64,000 nucleotides of DNA from Rhodopseudomonas sp. (lineage in GTDB: Bacteria; Pseudomonadota; Alphaproteobacteria; Rhizobiales; Xanthobacteraceae): NCBI GenBank assembly GCA_016124795.1, contig WGNB01000029.1:1-64000 (forward strand), given 5' to 3'. This document shows, in pieces, positions 1-8,236 of the stretch. Below the pieces are notes generated by a model. That model was not told where the DNA came from. It saw nothing but the letters and a program-made list of their open reading frames with translations, and searched no databases. The translations under genes and the position numbers were made by a program. Each line of letters starts with the position of its first letter. Positions within the stretch are counted from its first letter, which is position 1.

Positions 1-136
1 CGGGAAACGCCAAAGCGAGGGAGTTCCCCGCCGCGTTCATCGAGGCCCCGCAGCGGTGGTTAGGTTCGCCTTCGGTAACGAAGGGGGCCTGAAATGTTGG
101 GACCACCGGGGGCGATGCGGAGCAAACCTATAAACG

Positions 137-265
137 CCGCGCGCGGAATGCCGGGGAACCGGCGGTTTCGTGGTGACTATTGCCTGTGTACTTCGTCACT
201 TTCGTACACAGGGCTGCGGGGTCGTTGGGACCCCGGCGTTCCGCGCGCCCTCGGTTTATGAGGGC
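137..265. repeat. Structured intergenic repeat with nested hairpins
   Basis: Non-coding stretch with three nested or adjacent stem-loops. An outer stem of about 19 bp pairs 137-155 with 231-249 (two mismatched or wobble positions). Inside it, CCTGTGTAC at 183-191 pairs with GTACACAGG at 204-212. A third hairpin, GCCCTC/GAGGGC, spans 247-265. The arrangement resembles the dispersed structured repeats common between genes in Bradyrhizobium-like genomes; that family link is from memory, and no second copy is present in this window. No convincing coding frame covers it. Function is unknown; a small structured RNA or a transcription end are possible. Confidence 0.5.
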
Positions 266-362
266 AGATGGGAATGCAGTTTCAAGCGACGGCTCGCCCG
301 GGGCCGCAAACAACACGGGCGATGACGCATGTCCGCAAGATGGAGCGCATGATCTTCATCCC

Positions 363-460
363 GTCATTCCGGGGCGCGCGTTAGCGCGAACCCGGAATCC
401 AGTCCAGTCCGCATGCGCATCCGGATTCCGGATCGCCGCTATCGCGGCGTCCGGAATGAC
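363..460. repeat. REP-like palindromic repeat
   Basis: Non-coding element bounded by perfect 10-bp inverted ends, GTCATTCCGG at 363-372 and CCGGAATGAC at 451-460. Internal GC-rich hairpins include GCGCG-type pairing just inside the left end and CGCCGC/GCGGCG near 434-449. The ends and the 'attccgggttcgcgct' type core resemble repetitive extragenic palindromes of Bradyrhizobiaceae. Only one copy is in the window. It lies between the structured repeat at 137-265 and the MFS gene, so bases 1-594 contain repeats and no gene I can support. Confidence 0.55.
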
Positions 461-594
461 CGACGGACAATGCCGGCCCTCCCCCATCCCGTCACCGCGA
501 AACCGGCAGGGCATGGCCAACCCGCCGGAAACGCACTGGATGGAACAAGCCAACCGGGCCATAGTCCGCGCCAAAACCGGGACGAAACGCCACA

Positions 595-1812
595 ATGACC
601 CAAGCCTCCGAAGCCATCGCGGCGCCTGCCGCCTCGCACACGCGCCTGGTCGGCGTGGTCAGCGCCGCCCACTTCGTGTCACACCTCTACATTCTGATCC
701 TGGCGCCGCTGCTGCCCTTCGTGCGCGACGGCTATGGCGTCAGCTACACCGAACTCGGCCTGGCGCTGGCCGCTTTCAACATCGTGTCGGCTGCCTTGCA
801 GACGCCGGCCGGCTTCCTGGTCGACTGGCTCGGCGCCCGCGTGCTGCTGATCGGCGGGCTGGCGATCGGCGGGGCCGCCTTCATCCTGGTCGGGCTCGTC
901 GATTCGTTCTGGTTCATGGTGGCGATGTTCGCCCTCGCCGGCATCGGCAACACCGTCTATCACCCGGCCGATTACGCGCTGCTGTCGCAGCATGTGCCGG
1001 CCAAACATATCGGTCAGGCCTTCTCGGTGCATACCTTCGCCGGCATGCTCGGCTCGGCCAGCGCGCCGGCCGGCCTGTTGATCCTGCAAAGCCTGGTCGG
1101 CTGGCGCGGCGCTTTCATCGGCGCCGGCCTGCTCGGCCTCGCGGTCGCCGCCGTCATTCTCGCGATCCCGGACCATGCGTCGAAGGACGCCGCCGAAGCC
1201 CCGGCCCGCAAGGCGGCGGATGGCGCGCCGGTCGGCTGGAAATTGCTGCTGTCGGCGCCGATCATGCTCAACCTGATGTTCTTCATGCTGATCGCGCTGA
1301 TGAGCGGCGGCATGTTCAACTATTCGGTGGTCGCGCTCGGCGCGTTGCATGGCACGCCGGTGGCGACCGCCAACGCGGCGCTGACAACCCTGCTGCTGCT
1401 GTCGGCCTTCGGCGTGCTCGCCGGCGGCGTGCTGGTGACCCGCACGATGCGTCACAGTCTGGTGGCGAGCCTCGGCCTGATCGGCATGGCGGTGTCGGCG
1501 GCCCTCGTCGGCCATTTCGACTTCGCCACCTGGCTGCTGGTCGCGGTGATGACGGTGTTCGGTTTCTGCTTCGGCGTCATCTCGCCGTCGCGCGACATGA
1601 TCGTGCGGGACATCACCCCGCCCGGCTCCTTTGGCAAGGTGTTCGGCTTCGTCACCACTGGCTTCAACATCGGCGGCATTGTCTCGCCGATGGTGTTCGG
1701 CGCGCTGATGGATGCCGGCCACCCCGGCCTGGTGTTCTGGGTGGTGGCGGCCTGCGGGCTGGTCGCGGTTCTGACCGTCACCACGCTGCCGAAGCGCCCG
1801 GTGGCGGCCTGA
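595..1812 (+). CDS. MFS transporter, Fsr-like
   Basis: A 405-residue major facilitator superfamily protein of the inner membrane. The sequence shows about twelve hydrophobic segments, with a cytoplasmic loop near residues 195-215 (charged, Ala/Lys-rich) that separates two six-helix halves. The segment 'GNTVYHPADYALLSQ' near residue 120 and the overall layout resemble the fosmidomycin-resistance (Fsr) and related drug or metabolite exporter group. The ATG at 595 was chosen because it opens directly into the amphipathic N-terminus before helix 1; the Shine-Dalgarno sequence is weak (GGGAC about 15 bases upstream). It stands alone, followed by tRNA-Gln on the same strand. The substrate cannot be deduced. 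Confidence 0.85.
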   Translation: MTQASEAIAAPAASHTRLVGVVSAAHFVSHLYILILAPLLPFVRDGYGVSYTELGLALAAFNIVSAALQTPAGFLVDWLGARVLLIGGLAIGGAAFILVGLVDSFWFMVAMFALAGIGNTVYHPADYALLSQHVPAKHIGQAFSVHTFAGMLGSASAPAGLLILQSLVGWRGAFIGAGLLGLAVAAVILAIPDHASKDAAEAPARKAADGAPVGWKLLLSAPIMLNLMFFMLIALMSGGMFNYSVVALGALHGTPVATANAALTTLLLLSAFGVLAGGVLVTRTMRHSLVASLGLIGMAVSAALVGHFDFATWLLVAVMTVFGFCFGVISPSRDMIVRDITPPGSFGKVFGFVTTGFNIGGIVSPMVFGALMDAGHPGLVFWVVAACGLVAVLTVTTLPKRPVAA

Positions 1813-1982
1813 CACCGCCGGCTGCCGGAGCGGCGCAGCGCCCTCCCCACAAGACTGCAAAGAGGACTGGACCGGCGCACGCGATGCCTCTATATCAAGC
1901 GGGCCTTCGGGCCCGATTTGCAAAACCTCGCGGTGGATTTGCAAAACTCGCTGAAATTGCCCTGAAAAATCAGGCGCTTCGG

Positions 1983-2056
1983 TGGGGGATAGTTCAATGG
2001 TAGAACTGCGGACTCTGACTCCGTCAATCTAGGTTCGAATCCTAGTCCCCCAGCCA
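1983..2056 (+). tRNA. tRNA-Gln (anticodon CUG)
   Basis: Full cloverleaf. The acceptor stem TGGGGGA (1983-1989) pairs with TCCCCCA (2046-2052), followed by discriminator G at 2053 and an encoded CCA at 2054-2056. The D arm is AGTTC..., and the anticodon stem GCGGA/TCCGT encloses the loop CTCTGAC, giving anticodon CTG (CUG), which reads CAG. The T arm carries GGTTCGAATCC. The encoded CCA and overall sequence fit alphaproteobacterial tRNA-Gln. Confidence 0.96.
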
Positions 2057-2096
2057 CCTCCCAAGCCGCCCCGTCAAAATCACAGGACGCCGCCGA

Positions 2097-2125
2097 CGCC
2101 CGGCCACCGCCGGGCGCTGCTCTTT
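2097..2125 (+). terminator. Probable terminator after tRNA-Gln
   Basis: An 8-bp perfect stem, CGCCCGGC (2097-2104) with GCCGGGCG (2109-2116), closes a CACC loop and is followed by CTGCTCTTT. It lies 41 bases after the tRNA CCA end, and also 37 bases beyond the end of the convergent hydrolase gene at 2153, so it may serve both. The T run is short. Confidence 0.5.
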
Positions 2126-2152
2126 CGTCACCCGGCGCGGACGCCGCTTGGC

Positions 2153-3844
2153 TCACGCCGCCGGAATGACCGGCATGACCAGGTAGGACTCATGGGCGCC
2201 GCCGGTGGCGATGGTGTTGACGCCGCCGAACTCCTCGGCCGGCCGGTCGGCCGGATGGTTATGCAGCATGCGGCCCGGCACGCCGTCGAATTCGAGATCG
2301 TGGCCCTGCACCGTCAGCACCATCTTGTAGCCCTTCGGGAACACCATGCTGGTCGGCCAGATCTCGACGTCGAGCGGATAGAACTCCCCCGGCATCAGCT
2401 TCTGGATTTCGTCATGCGCGTGGAAGACGCGATGCGGCCGCGACCGCGCCGGATCTTGCTTGCGATGCGACGCCCGCAACCAGCCCTTCGACATCGTGGT
2501 CAGTTCGTGCGCGCCGACGAGTTGCACTTCGACGCCCTGCGGATCGTAGACCCGCAGATAAGCGAAGACATCCATATCGGTGGTCGACGACGATACCCAG
2601 AGCCGCGCGGTGACGAAACCGCAGAACTCGGTGTCGGCCGCGAACGGGGCCGTCTCGAAATTGACGCCTTCCTTGAGCGCCCGATAACTCACGGTCGCGG
2701 CTTTGCCCGGCGCATCCGTTGCAATCGATTTCTTGTCGGCGTCGAGGAAATAGCGCGTCCATTCGGTACGGGCGAGCGGGAACTCCTGCTCCATGCGGCG
2801 TGACGCCCCGTCCGGACGGCGCACCGACATTTGCACCGGTGGCTCCTTGTCCCAGCCGTTTGACTCACCCTTGAGGAAATGACCGAAGAAGCGTTTCTGC
2901 ATAGCGACGTATTCGGGAAGATAGAAGCTCTCCCAATGGGTGCCGATATGCAGCGACAGCCACTTCTGCCGCGATGAAGCGCCGAGATAACCCTCGATAT
3001 TGCCGCGCAGGTGAAGACCCGGACCGCCCCAATTGCCGGCCGACAGCAACGGCACTTGAATCCGGGACAGCATCGGCGTCCGCTCCGCGTACCATTCATC
3101 GTCCAGAGGGTGATTGAGCAGATCGCCCGGATAGTCAGCCCGATTGCCCTTCAGCAGAGCGTCGCTCAACGCCGGTCCGCCGGTCGGCCGTTCGCCAGTG
3201 TCCCGGTCGCGATGATGGGTGGCGCCATTGCCATACTGGTTCGACAACACCTGACGCGGCCACCAGGCCGTGGTGAATCCGTTGGCGAAAATGCCGCCAT
3301 GATGCGTCGAGTCGCGATAGTAGTCGACCATACCTTCCCACGGGCAGATCGCCGCCAGATGCGGCGGCTGCATCGCGGCCACCGCCCATTGGGTGAAGGC
3401 ATAATAGGAAATGCCACAAAGACCGACTTTGCCGTTCGACCAAGGCTGCACGCCGGCCCATTCGATACATTCGTAATAGTCCTGCATCTCGCGCGGCGAA
3501 CGCGGATCGAGATAACCCGGCGACTGACCCGTGCCGCGGGAATCGACCTGGATCACGACATAGCCGTCCGGCACCCAGCGTTCCGGATCGACGGTCTCCC
3601 AGCGCAGATACTGGCCGGTCGAACCGTTGCGGCACAGGTCCGGATAGACCTCGAGCAACTTGTCCCATTGCGGCTTGAAGGCATCGGCGAAATGGATGTC
3701 CTTGCCGTAAACGCCCTGCGCCATCACCACCGGAAAGCGCCCCTCGCCTAACGGCCGGAACACGTTGCAACGCAGGACGATGCCGTCTCGCATCGGGATC
3801 GCGACATTCTTCTCAACCAGCATCTCGTATTGACGGGCGGACAT
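2153..3844 (-). CDS. CocE/NonD family hydrolase
   Basis: A 563-residue alpha/beta hydrolase of the X-prolyl dipeptidyl peptidase (S15)/CocE group, which hydrolyses esters or amides; substrates range from cocaine to acyl-peptides. The nucleophile is in GLCGISYY (Ser146). The preceding block DSRGTGQSPG (about 101-110) is the conserved loop of this family near the catalytic pocket. The C-terminal part from about residue 330 is the jelly-roll domain typical of CocE. No signal peptide, so it is probably cytoplasmic. The ATG at 3844 has GGAGAAG upstream. It lies 96 bases after dctM on the same strand, suggesting that it processes the compound imported by the TRAP system. The substrate is unknown. 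Confidence 0.87.
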   Translation of the reverse strand: MSARQYEMLVEKNVAIPMRDGIVLRCNVFRPLGEGRFPVVMAQGVYGKDIHFADAFKPQWDKLLEVYPDLCRNGSTGQYLRWETVDPERWVPDGYVVIQVDSRGTGQSPGYLDPRSPREMQDYYECIEWAGVQPWSNGKVGLCGISYYAFTQWAVAAMQPPHLAAICPWEGMVDYYRDSTHHGGIFANGFTTAWWPRQVLSNQYGNGATHHRDRDTGERPTGGPALSDALLKGNRADYPGDLLNHPLDDEWYAERTPMLSRIQVPLLSAGNWGGPGLHLRGNIEGYLGASSRQKWLSLHIGTHWESFYLPEYVAMQKRFFGHFLKGESNGWDKEPPVQMSVRRPDGASRRMEQEFPLARTEWTRYFLDADKKSIATDAPGKAATVSYRALKEGVNFETAPFAADTEFCGFVTARLWVSSSTTDMDVFAYLRVYDPQGVEVQLVGAHELTTMSKGWLRASHRKQDPARSRPHRVFHAHDEIQKLMPGEFYPLDVEIWPTSMVFPKGYKMVLTVQGHDLEFDGVPGRMLHNHPADRPAEEFGGVNTIATGGAHESYLVMPVIPAA

Positions 3845-3940
3845 GACAGGACTTCTCCGAGTTACAAATTCGCAGCGAATGGACGCAGCAGGACGCGAGC
3901 CGACACGAACCGCAGCGACGGCTTGCGGCCCGCGTCCGGC

Positions 3941-5248
3941 TTATTTGCTCAATGCATGGCCCGGCAGCCAGGTCACCAGATCGGGAACAGCCACCAGCAA
4001 GGCCAGCACTGCCAGCGCGGTGAGAAAGAACGGCATCACGCCGCGGAATATCCGGCCGACCGGAATTTCGGGCGCGACCCGCGCCATGATGTAGACATTG
4101 AGCCCGATCGGCGGCGTAATCGCGGCCAGTTCGCACATGATGATGAGATAAACGCCGAACCAGACCGCATCGATGTGGTGGGCGACAATGACCGGGAACA
4201 CGAAAGGCACGGTCAGGATCAACATCGCCCAGATATCGAGGATCATACCGAGCACGATGTACATCACCGTGAAACAGAAGATCAGCCCGACCGACGACAA
4301 CTGCATATCGGTGATGAGCTGAACGATCTTCGAGGTGATCTCGGTCAAGACGAGAAAGCGGCTGACCACATGTCCGCCCAGCAGGATCATGAAAATCATG
4401 ACGCTGGTGCGCGACGTCCCCCACAAAGCCTCTTTCAAGGCCGAGAGGCTCAGCCTCCCCATGATGCCGGCGACCGCGAGAACGCCGACCACGCCGATCG
4501 CGGCGGCCTCGGTCGGATCGAAGATGCCGCCGTAAATGCCGCCGATGATGATGCCGAAAATCACGAGGATCGGCAGCAGGCGCAGCAATGAACGTAACTT
4601 CTCGGCAAACGGGAACGACGCGCCGACCGGTCCGAGCGCCGGATTAAGCCGACAGCGGATATAGACCAGCGCCGAAAAAGCCAGAGTCATAATGATGCCG
4701 GGCACGATACCGGCAATGAACAAAGCGCCGATCGACGTCTCGGTCCAAAGGCCGTAAGCCACCATAAAAATGCTCGGCGGGATCAGGATGCCGAGCGTAC
4801 CGGCCGAGGCGATCGAACCGGCCGCCAGCCCACCGTCATATTTGAACTTGCGCATCTCGGGCATGCACATCGGGCCCAGCGTCACCACCGACGATGCACT
4901 GCCGCCGGACACTGCGCCGAAGCCGGCTGAAGCAATCACCGAGGCAATCGCGAGGCCGCCCGGCATGCGCCCCACCCATTTGTAGATGCAATCGTACAGA
5001 TCGGTGGCAAGCCCGGTTCGAAACACCAGTTGCCCCATCAGCAGGTAAAGCGGGATCGCGGTCAAAGCGAAATTGGTGCCCTCATCCCACAGGTTGAGAA
5101 CGAGTTGCGTCTCCGCGAAGACCGAACCGCCCATGACAATCAGGCCGACGGCGCCGGTCGCCAGCAAGGACAAGGCAATCGGAATGCCGAGCGCGATCAG
5201 CGCCAGCATGGCGGCCAGTCCGATGATGCCTACCCACAAAGCTGTCAT
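3941..5248 (-). CDS. dctM: TRAP transporter large permease (DctM)
   Basis: Large membrane subunit of a tripartite ATP-independent periplasmic transporter, which carries out Na+-coupled uptake of organic acids with DctQ and the binding protein DctP. About 435 residues with many hydrophobic helices. Family blocks are visible: 'ALTAIPLYLLMGQLV', 'GFGAVSGGSASSVVTLGPMC', and near the C-terminus 'ITPPIGLNVYIM'. I chose the ATG at 5248, five bases after the dctQ stop (TAA at 5256-5254). An in-frame TTG at 5266 would overlap dctQ and lacks a reason to be preferred. Translational coupling with dctQ is likely. Confidence 0.92.
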   Translation of the reverse strand: MTALWVGIIGLAAMLALIALGIPIALSLLATGAVGLIVMGGSVFAETQLVLNLWDEGTNFALTAIPLYLLMGQLVFRTGLATDLYDCIYKWVGRMPGGLAIASVIASAGFGAVSGGSASSVVTLGPMCMPEMRKFKYDGGLAAGSIASAGTLGILIPPSIFMVAYGLWTETSIGALFIAGIVPGIIMTLAFSALVYIRCRLNPALGPVGASFPFAEKLRSLLRLLPILVIFGIIIGGIYGGIFDPTEAAAIGVVGVLAVAGIMGRLSLSALKEALWGTSRTSVMIFMILLGGHVVSRFLVLTEITSKIVQLITDMQLSSVGLIFCFTVMYIVLGMILDIWAMLILTVPFVFPVIVAHHIDAVWFGVYLIIMCELAAITPPIGLNVYIMARVAPEIPVGRIFRGVMPFFLTALAVLALLVAVPDLVTWLPGHALSK

Positions 5249-5253
5249 CACGA

Positions 5254-5769
5254 TTATTCCGTCCAAGAGACCTGTTCGACTTCTTCGATCTTGTTGCGAC
5301 GTCCGAGCGCCACCTGCACCGCCGCGTTAGCGACGTAGGCAATCACCAGGGCGCTGACGATGCCGATGAAGGCGTAGAAGAGCCAGATGCGCATCTGAAG
5401 CTCGGGCGTCACTTCAGGCAGCGAATAAAGGAAGGGAATTTCGCCCCAGACCTTCGCGATGATCAACACGAAGACGAAAACCAGCATCGCCGCCTGCAGC
5501 AACGAGATGATGCGGTTGACCAGCGGCGAGAATTTCGCGGTCAGCAATTCCATGCTGACGTGCTCGCCGACCCGGAATGACTCGACCAGCCCGAACAGGA
5601 AAAACACCAGCAGCAAATGGCGGGACGCCTCCAGACCCCACGACAAAGGCGCATTGAAGACATAGCGGAGAACGACATCGACCGTGATGAGCAGCGTCAG
5701 CAAGGGCAGCACGACATAGCTGCCAAAGCCGTTCATCAGGCGCGAAACGATGCTGAGCCATCGTGACAT
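5254..5769 (-). CDS. dctQ: TRAP transporter small permease (DctQ)
   Basis: Small membrane subunit of the TRAP transporter, 171 residues, with four hydrophobic helices (about 14-34, 47-70, 86-110, 130-155). The family signature 'DVVLRYVFNAPLSWGLEASRHLLLVFFLFG' region is clear (residues about 25-54). The ATG at 5769 was chosen because AGAGGA lies just upstream and the protein opens with the usual short charged N-terminus; the frame stays open further upstream, but that extension is basic and not membrane-like. It sits between dctP and dctM. Confidence 0.9.
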   Translation of the reverse strand: MSRWLSIVSRLMNGFGSYVVLPLLTLLITVDVVLRYVFNAPLSWGLEASRHLLLVFFLFGLVESFRVGEHVSMELLTAKFSPLVNRIISLLQAAMLVFVFVLIIAKVWGEIPFLYSLPEVTPELQMRIWLFYAFIGIVSALVIAYVANAAVQVALGRRNKIEEVEQVSWTE

Positions 5770-5793
5770 GGCAATATCCTCTGTGCGGACGAA

Positions 5794-5820
5794 GGCCGCC
5801 GGCCATCGAGGCCGGCGGCC
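5794..5820 (-). promoter_or_regulatory. Strong stem-loop between dctP and dctQ
   Basis: Perfect 11-bp stem GGCCGCCGGCC (5794-5804) with GGCCGGCGGCC (5810-5820) and a five-base loop, in the 61-base gap between the dctP stop and dctQ start. There is no T run on the minus strand side, so a complete terminator is unlikely. In binding-protein operons such hairpins usually protect the upstream mRNA and give more binding protein than permease. That role is inferred here. Confidence 0.6.
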
Positions 5821-5830
5821 ATGACGACGG

Positions 5831-7024
5831 CTATTTGGTCGGCGAGACGCCGGCGATCGGATGCTTGACCGCATCCATCATCAGGTCGCCAAGCGGCATC
5901 GCACCGTATTTCTTGACCAGTTCGCGGATGTCGGCGACCAGTTGGCGGGTCGGCAGGCCCTTGGCCTCGCCGTCCTTGATGTAGGACTCGATCACCGGGT
6001 CGAACCGCGCCTGCCACTTCTTCCATTCGTCCGGCGCAATCTGCTCGAATTTCAAACCTTCTTTCTTGAAGGCGACCCGCGCTTCGGCGGACGCCAGCAT
6101 GAAGGAAATCTGGCTGTCGGCCTGATGCAACTGCCGCGACCAGGCATAGAACACGCGCTGCAGATCGGCCGGCCATGCGTCGATCGTGCGCTTGTTCATG
6201 CACCATTCGAGCGGCAGGTTGTTGATCGGCGTGAAGGTGTGGAACTTCGATGCGTCGTCGATGCGGAACGCCTTGGCGGCGGCATCCGATGTGAACACCG
6301 CGTCGAGCAGGCCGCGCTGCAAGGCCGAGAAGAAATCAGCCGAACTGATATTGACCGGGACCGCGCCCAGTGCCTCGAACACGCGCTGGCTGATACCGGT
6401 GCCGGAGCGGACCTTCTGGCCTTTGAGCTGCTCGAGCGTCGTAATCGGGGTATTCGAGAACAGGTTGAAGTTCGAGTTGCCGGTGATGCCGTTGAGGTAG
6501 ACCTGCTGCCGCTCGAACTCCTTGCGGAAATACTTGTCCGCCAGGGATTCGGCGACAATGGTCTGCACCGCCTCGTTCGGGAAAAGACCGGGCAAGGACA
6601 AGGCCTGCGTCAGCGGGAACGCCCGGGCATTGAGGAAGGTGAAACAGGCCGCCATATCGGTGAGGCCGGATCGGTTCGCCTCAAAGCCTTCAGTGACCTT
6701 GTGGACCGTACCGCCCCAGCGCGCCGATACCTTCAGCTTGCCGTGCGACATCTTCTCAAGCACGACGAAGGCCTTTTTCAGGAACTTGGCCTGACCGGCG
6801 ACCTCCGGCAAATGGCTGGTCACCCGGACCGTGATCGGCTCGCCCGCATAGGTGATCGGATAATTGCCGTAATCCTTGAGCTTCCCGTCGGCCCAGTCCT
6901 GGGCGACCTGGGTCGCCTTCATGACCTCGTCTTCGCTTTGCTGCGCGCGCGCGACATTCGGCTGGATAACGGCCGCCGCCAGGACCGCGAACGCGGCGGT
7001 CGCGGCCAGATTGGTACGCTTCAT
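5831..7024 (-). CDS. dctP: TRAP transporter substrate-binding protein (DctP)
   Basis: Periplasmic solute receptor of the DctP family, 397 residues. Residues 1-29 form a signal peptide: MKRT, a hydrophobic core, then a VARAQQ cleavage region. The middle shows the DctP pattern 'ITTLEQLKGQKVRSGTGISQRVFEALGAVPVNIS', with the arginine that commonly contacts the ligand carboxylate, and a following 'SADFFSALQRGLLDAVFTS' block. The ATG at 7024 has GGGAGG upstream. It is first of the transporter genes, 53 bases after the TetR-family gene. The ligand is probably a carboxylic acid, but nothing in the sequence names it. Confidence 0.9.
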   Translation of the reverse strand: MKRTNLAATAAFAVLAAAVIQPNVARAQQSEDEVMKATQVAQDWADGKLKDYGNYPITYAGEPITVRVTSHLPEVAGQAKFLKKAFVVLEKMSHGKLKVSARWGGTVHKVTEGFEANRSGLTDMAACFTFLNARAFPLTQALSLPGLFPNEAVQTIVAESLADKYFRKEFERQQVYLNGITGNSNFNLFSNTPITTLEQLKGQKVRSGTGISQRVFEALGAVPVNISSADFFSALQRGLLDAVFTSDAAAKAFRIDDASKFHTFTPINNLPLEWCMNKRTIDAWPADLQRVFYAWSRQLHQADSQISFMLASAEARVAFKKEGLKFEQIAPDEWKKWQARFDPVIESYIKDGEAKGLPTRQLVADIRELVKKYGAMPLGDLMMDAVKHPIAGVSPTK

Positions 7025-7077
7025 CACAAACCTCCCTTTGATTTCGCTTCTTGTCATTCCGCCGTTGCCGACGTCGA

Positions 7078-7839
7078 TTACGTTTCGGGTCGCGGCTGTT
7101 TCGAGCGAGCATGCGCCAAGGCGTCGTTCACTTCGTCAACAGCGGCGTTGAATTTGACGATATCGGCTGACGGCGCGCGGAAGATCGTCGCCAGCATGGG
7201 CACGTAGAACCGCAGCGCCTCGTCCATATCGTCGGGATTGTAGCGATCGTCGCCCGGGTCGCCGTCGACCGCCTGAACCCGTCCGGCATGGGACATCAGG
7301 TAGATCAGCGTGCCGACCATGTAGTGAAACCGCCATTCGATTTCGCGTTCGGTCAGGGCCGGCAGCATCTTTCTGATAGCCGCGATGAAAAACCGGCCGG
7401 GCTCGCGAAAATGGCGGCGCAAAATGGCGCGCATCGCCGGGTCGGTTTCGTGGCTGAACCGGGCGCGCAGGCGACCGAAATGTTTGCGCAACTCCTGCGA
7501 TTCAAAACAGATCGTCAGCCCCGGCGACACGTAAGCCAGAATGAGCGCCTCGAGACTCGGCAAACCGGGGCCGGCCATCAGCGCTTCCATGCGGCTTAGC
7601 CGCTCCTTGACGACAATCCCTGCCCGGCGGTCGACCACGGCTTCAAGCAGGTCTTCCTTGTGACGAAAATAGTAGTGAACCGCTGCGGTGTTCGCGCCGG
7701 CCGCGGCGGTGATCTCACGCAGGGAAACGCCGTGGAAGCCGTGTTCCGCGATCAAACGCTCGGCCGCGTCGAGAATGCGGGTGCGCGTGTCGATCTCACC
7801 GACACGATCGTTCACCTTGCGCGCGCGGCGGCCCAGCAT
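7078..7839 (-). CDS. TetR/AcrR family transcriptional regulator
   Basis: A 253-residue repressor-type protein. Residues about 17-62 form the TetR helix-turn-helix: 'RILDAAERLIAEHGFHGVSLREI' followed by 'AGANTAAVHYYFRHKEDLL'. The C-terminal ligand domain includes 'RAILRRHFREPGRFF', like the PsrA/DUF-type TetR regulators of fatty acid or related genes. I chose the ATG at 7839, 18 codons before the domain; the frame is open back to a GTG/ATG region near 7905. It is the first gene of a same-strand series with dctP-dctQ-dctM and the CocE hydrolase and probably controls them, perhaps through the palindromes at 7910-7942. Confidence 0.87.
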   Translation of the reverse strand: MLGRRARKVNDRVGEIDTRTRILDAAERLIAEHGFHGVSLREITAAAGANTAAVHYYFRHKEDLLEAVVDRRAGIVVKERLSRMEALMAGPGLPSLEALILAYVSPGLTICFESQELRKHFGRLRARFSHETDPAMRAILRRHFREPGRFFIAAIRKMLPALTEREIEWRFHYMVGTLIYLMSHAGRVQAVDGDPGDDRYNPDDMDEALRFYVPMLATIFRAPSADIVKFNAAVDEVNDALAHARSKQPRPET

Positions 7840-7909
7840 CGACGATTCCGTTCCCTGCTTTTTTCGAACTTGCCGAACCCTAGGGGATGGCGGACCGCCT
7901 GACAATTAA

Positions 7910-7942
7910 ATTCAGTCGTTTGCTTTAATCATTCAACTGAAT
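7910..7942. promoter_or_regulatory. Candidate TetR operator
   Basis: AT-rich patch upstream of the TetR-family gene. ATTCAGT (7910-7916) and ACTGAAT (7936-7942) are a perfect inverted pair. Within the right part, ATTCA-AC-TGAAT (7931-7942) is a tighter palindrome. A separate CCCTAGGG lies at 7878-7885. Autoregulation by the adjacent TetR protein is an inference. The rest of 7840-8236 (397 bases) shows no supportable gene; its left half is AT-rich as a promoter would be. Confidence 0.4.
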
Positions 7943-8236
7943 CAAAATTTTCCATAACCCTCTGGTATAAATATCGTTTTCCCGACATCACAACTTTGCC
8001 GAGGACAATCCAGGGGTTAACGGCGGCAATGTGCGTCACCGTGAAGCGGCGGTGCGTCGTGAACGCATCGGCCAACGCGCGGCTCCAGGCTGGACGCGGG
8101 ACAGCGCGAAGCCAGCGCCCGGCCGGTCACGCCGCGCAAACCTTGCGGCAAATGCGCAACGCCGCGGGCGCTGATTTACGCAACGCCCACGGCGATCGAT
8201 GAAACCGATAAAAACAGAAGACCGCGCGGCGGCGGG

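Noticed and set aside
180-2003. Very long plus-strand frame of about 600 codons around the MFS gene
   Set aside because: The product is Arg/Ala/Gly-rich with no fold-like pattern and overlaps a clear twelve-helix transporter in another frame; it is a GC-rich shadow.
1983-2056. tRNA-Gln as an integration site for a genomic island
   Set aside because: No integrase, no direct repeat of the tRNA 3' end was noticed in the window, and neighbouring genes show no mobile signature.
7996-8202. 68-codon plus-strand frame between TetR and the FAD oxidoreductase
   Set aside because: Composition is not protein-like, and no ribosome site or homology is evident.
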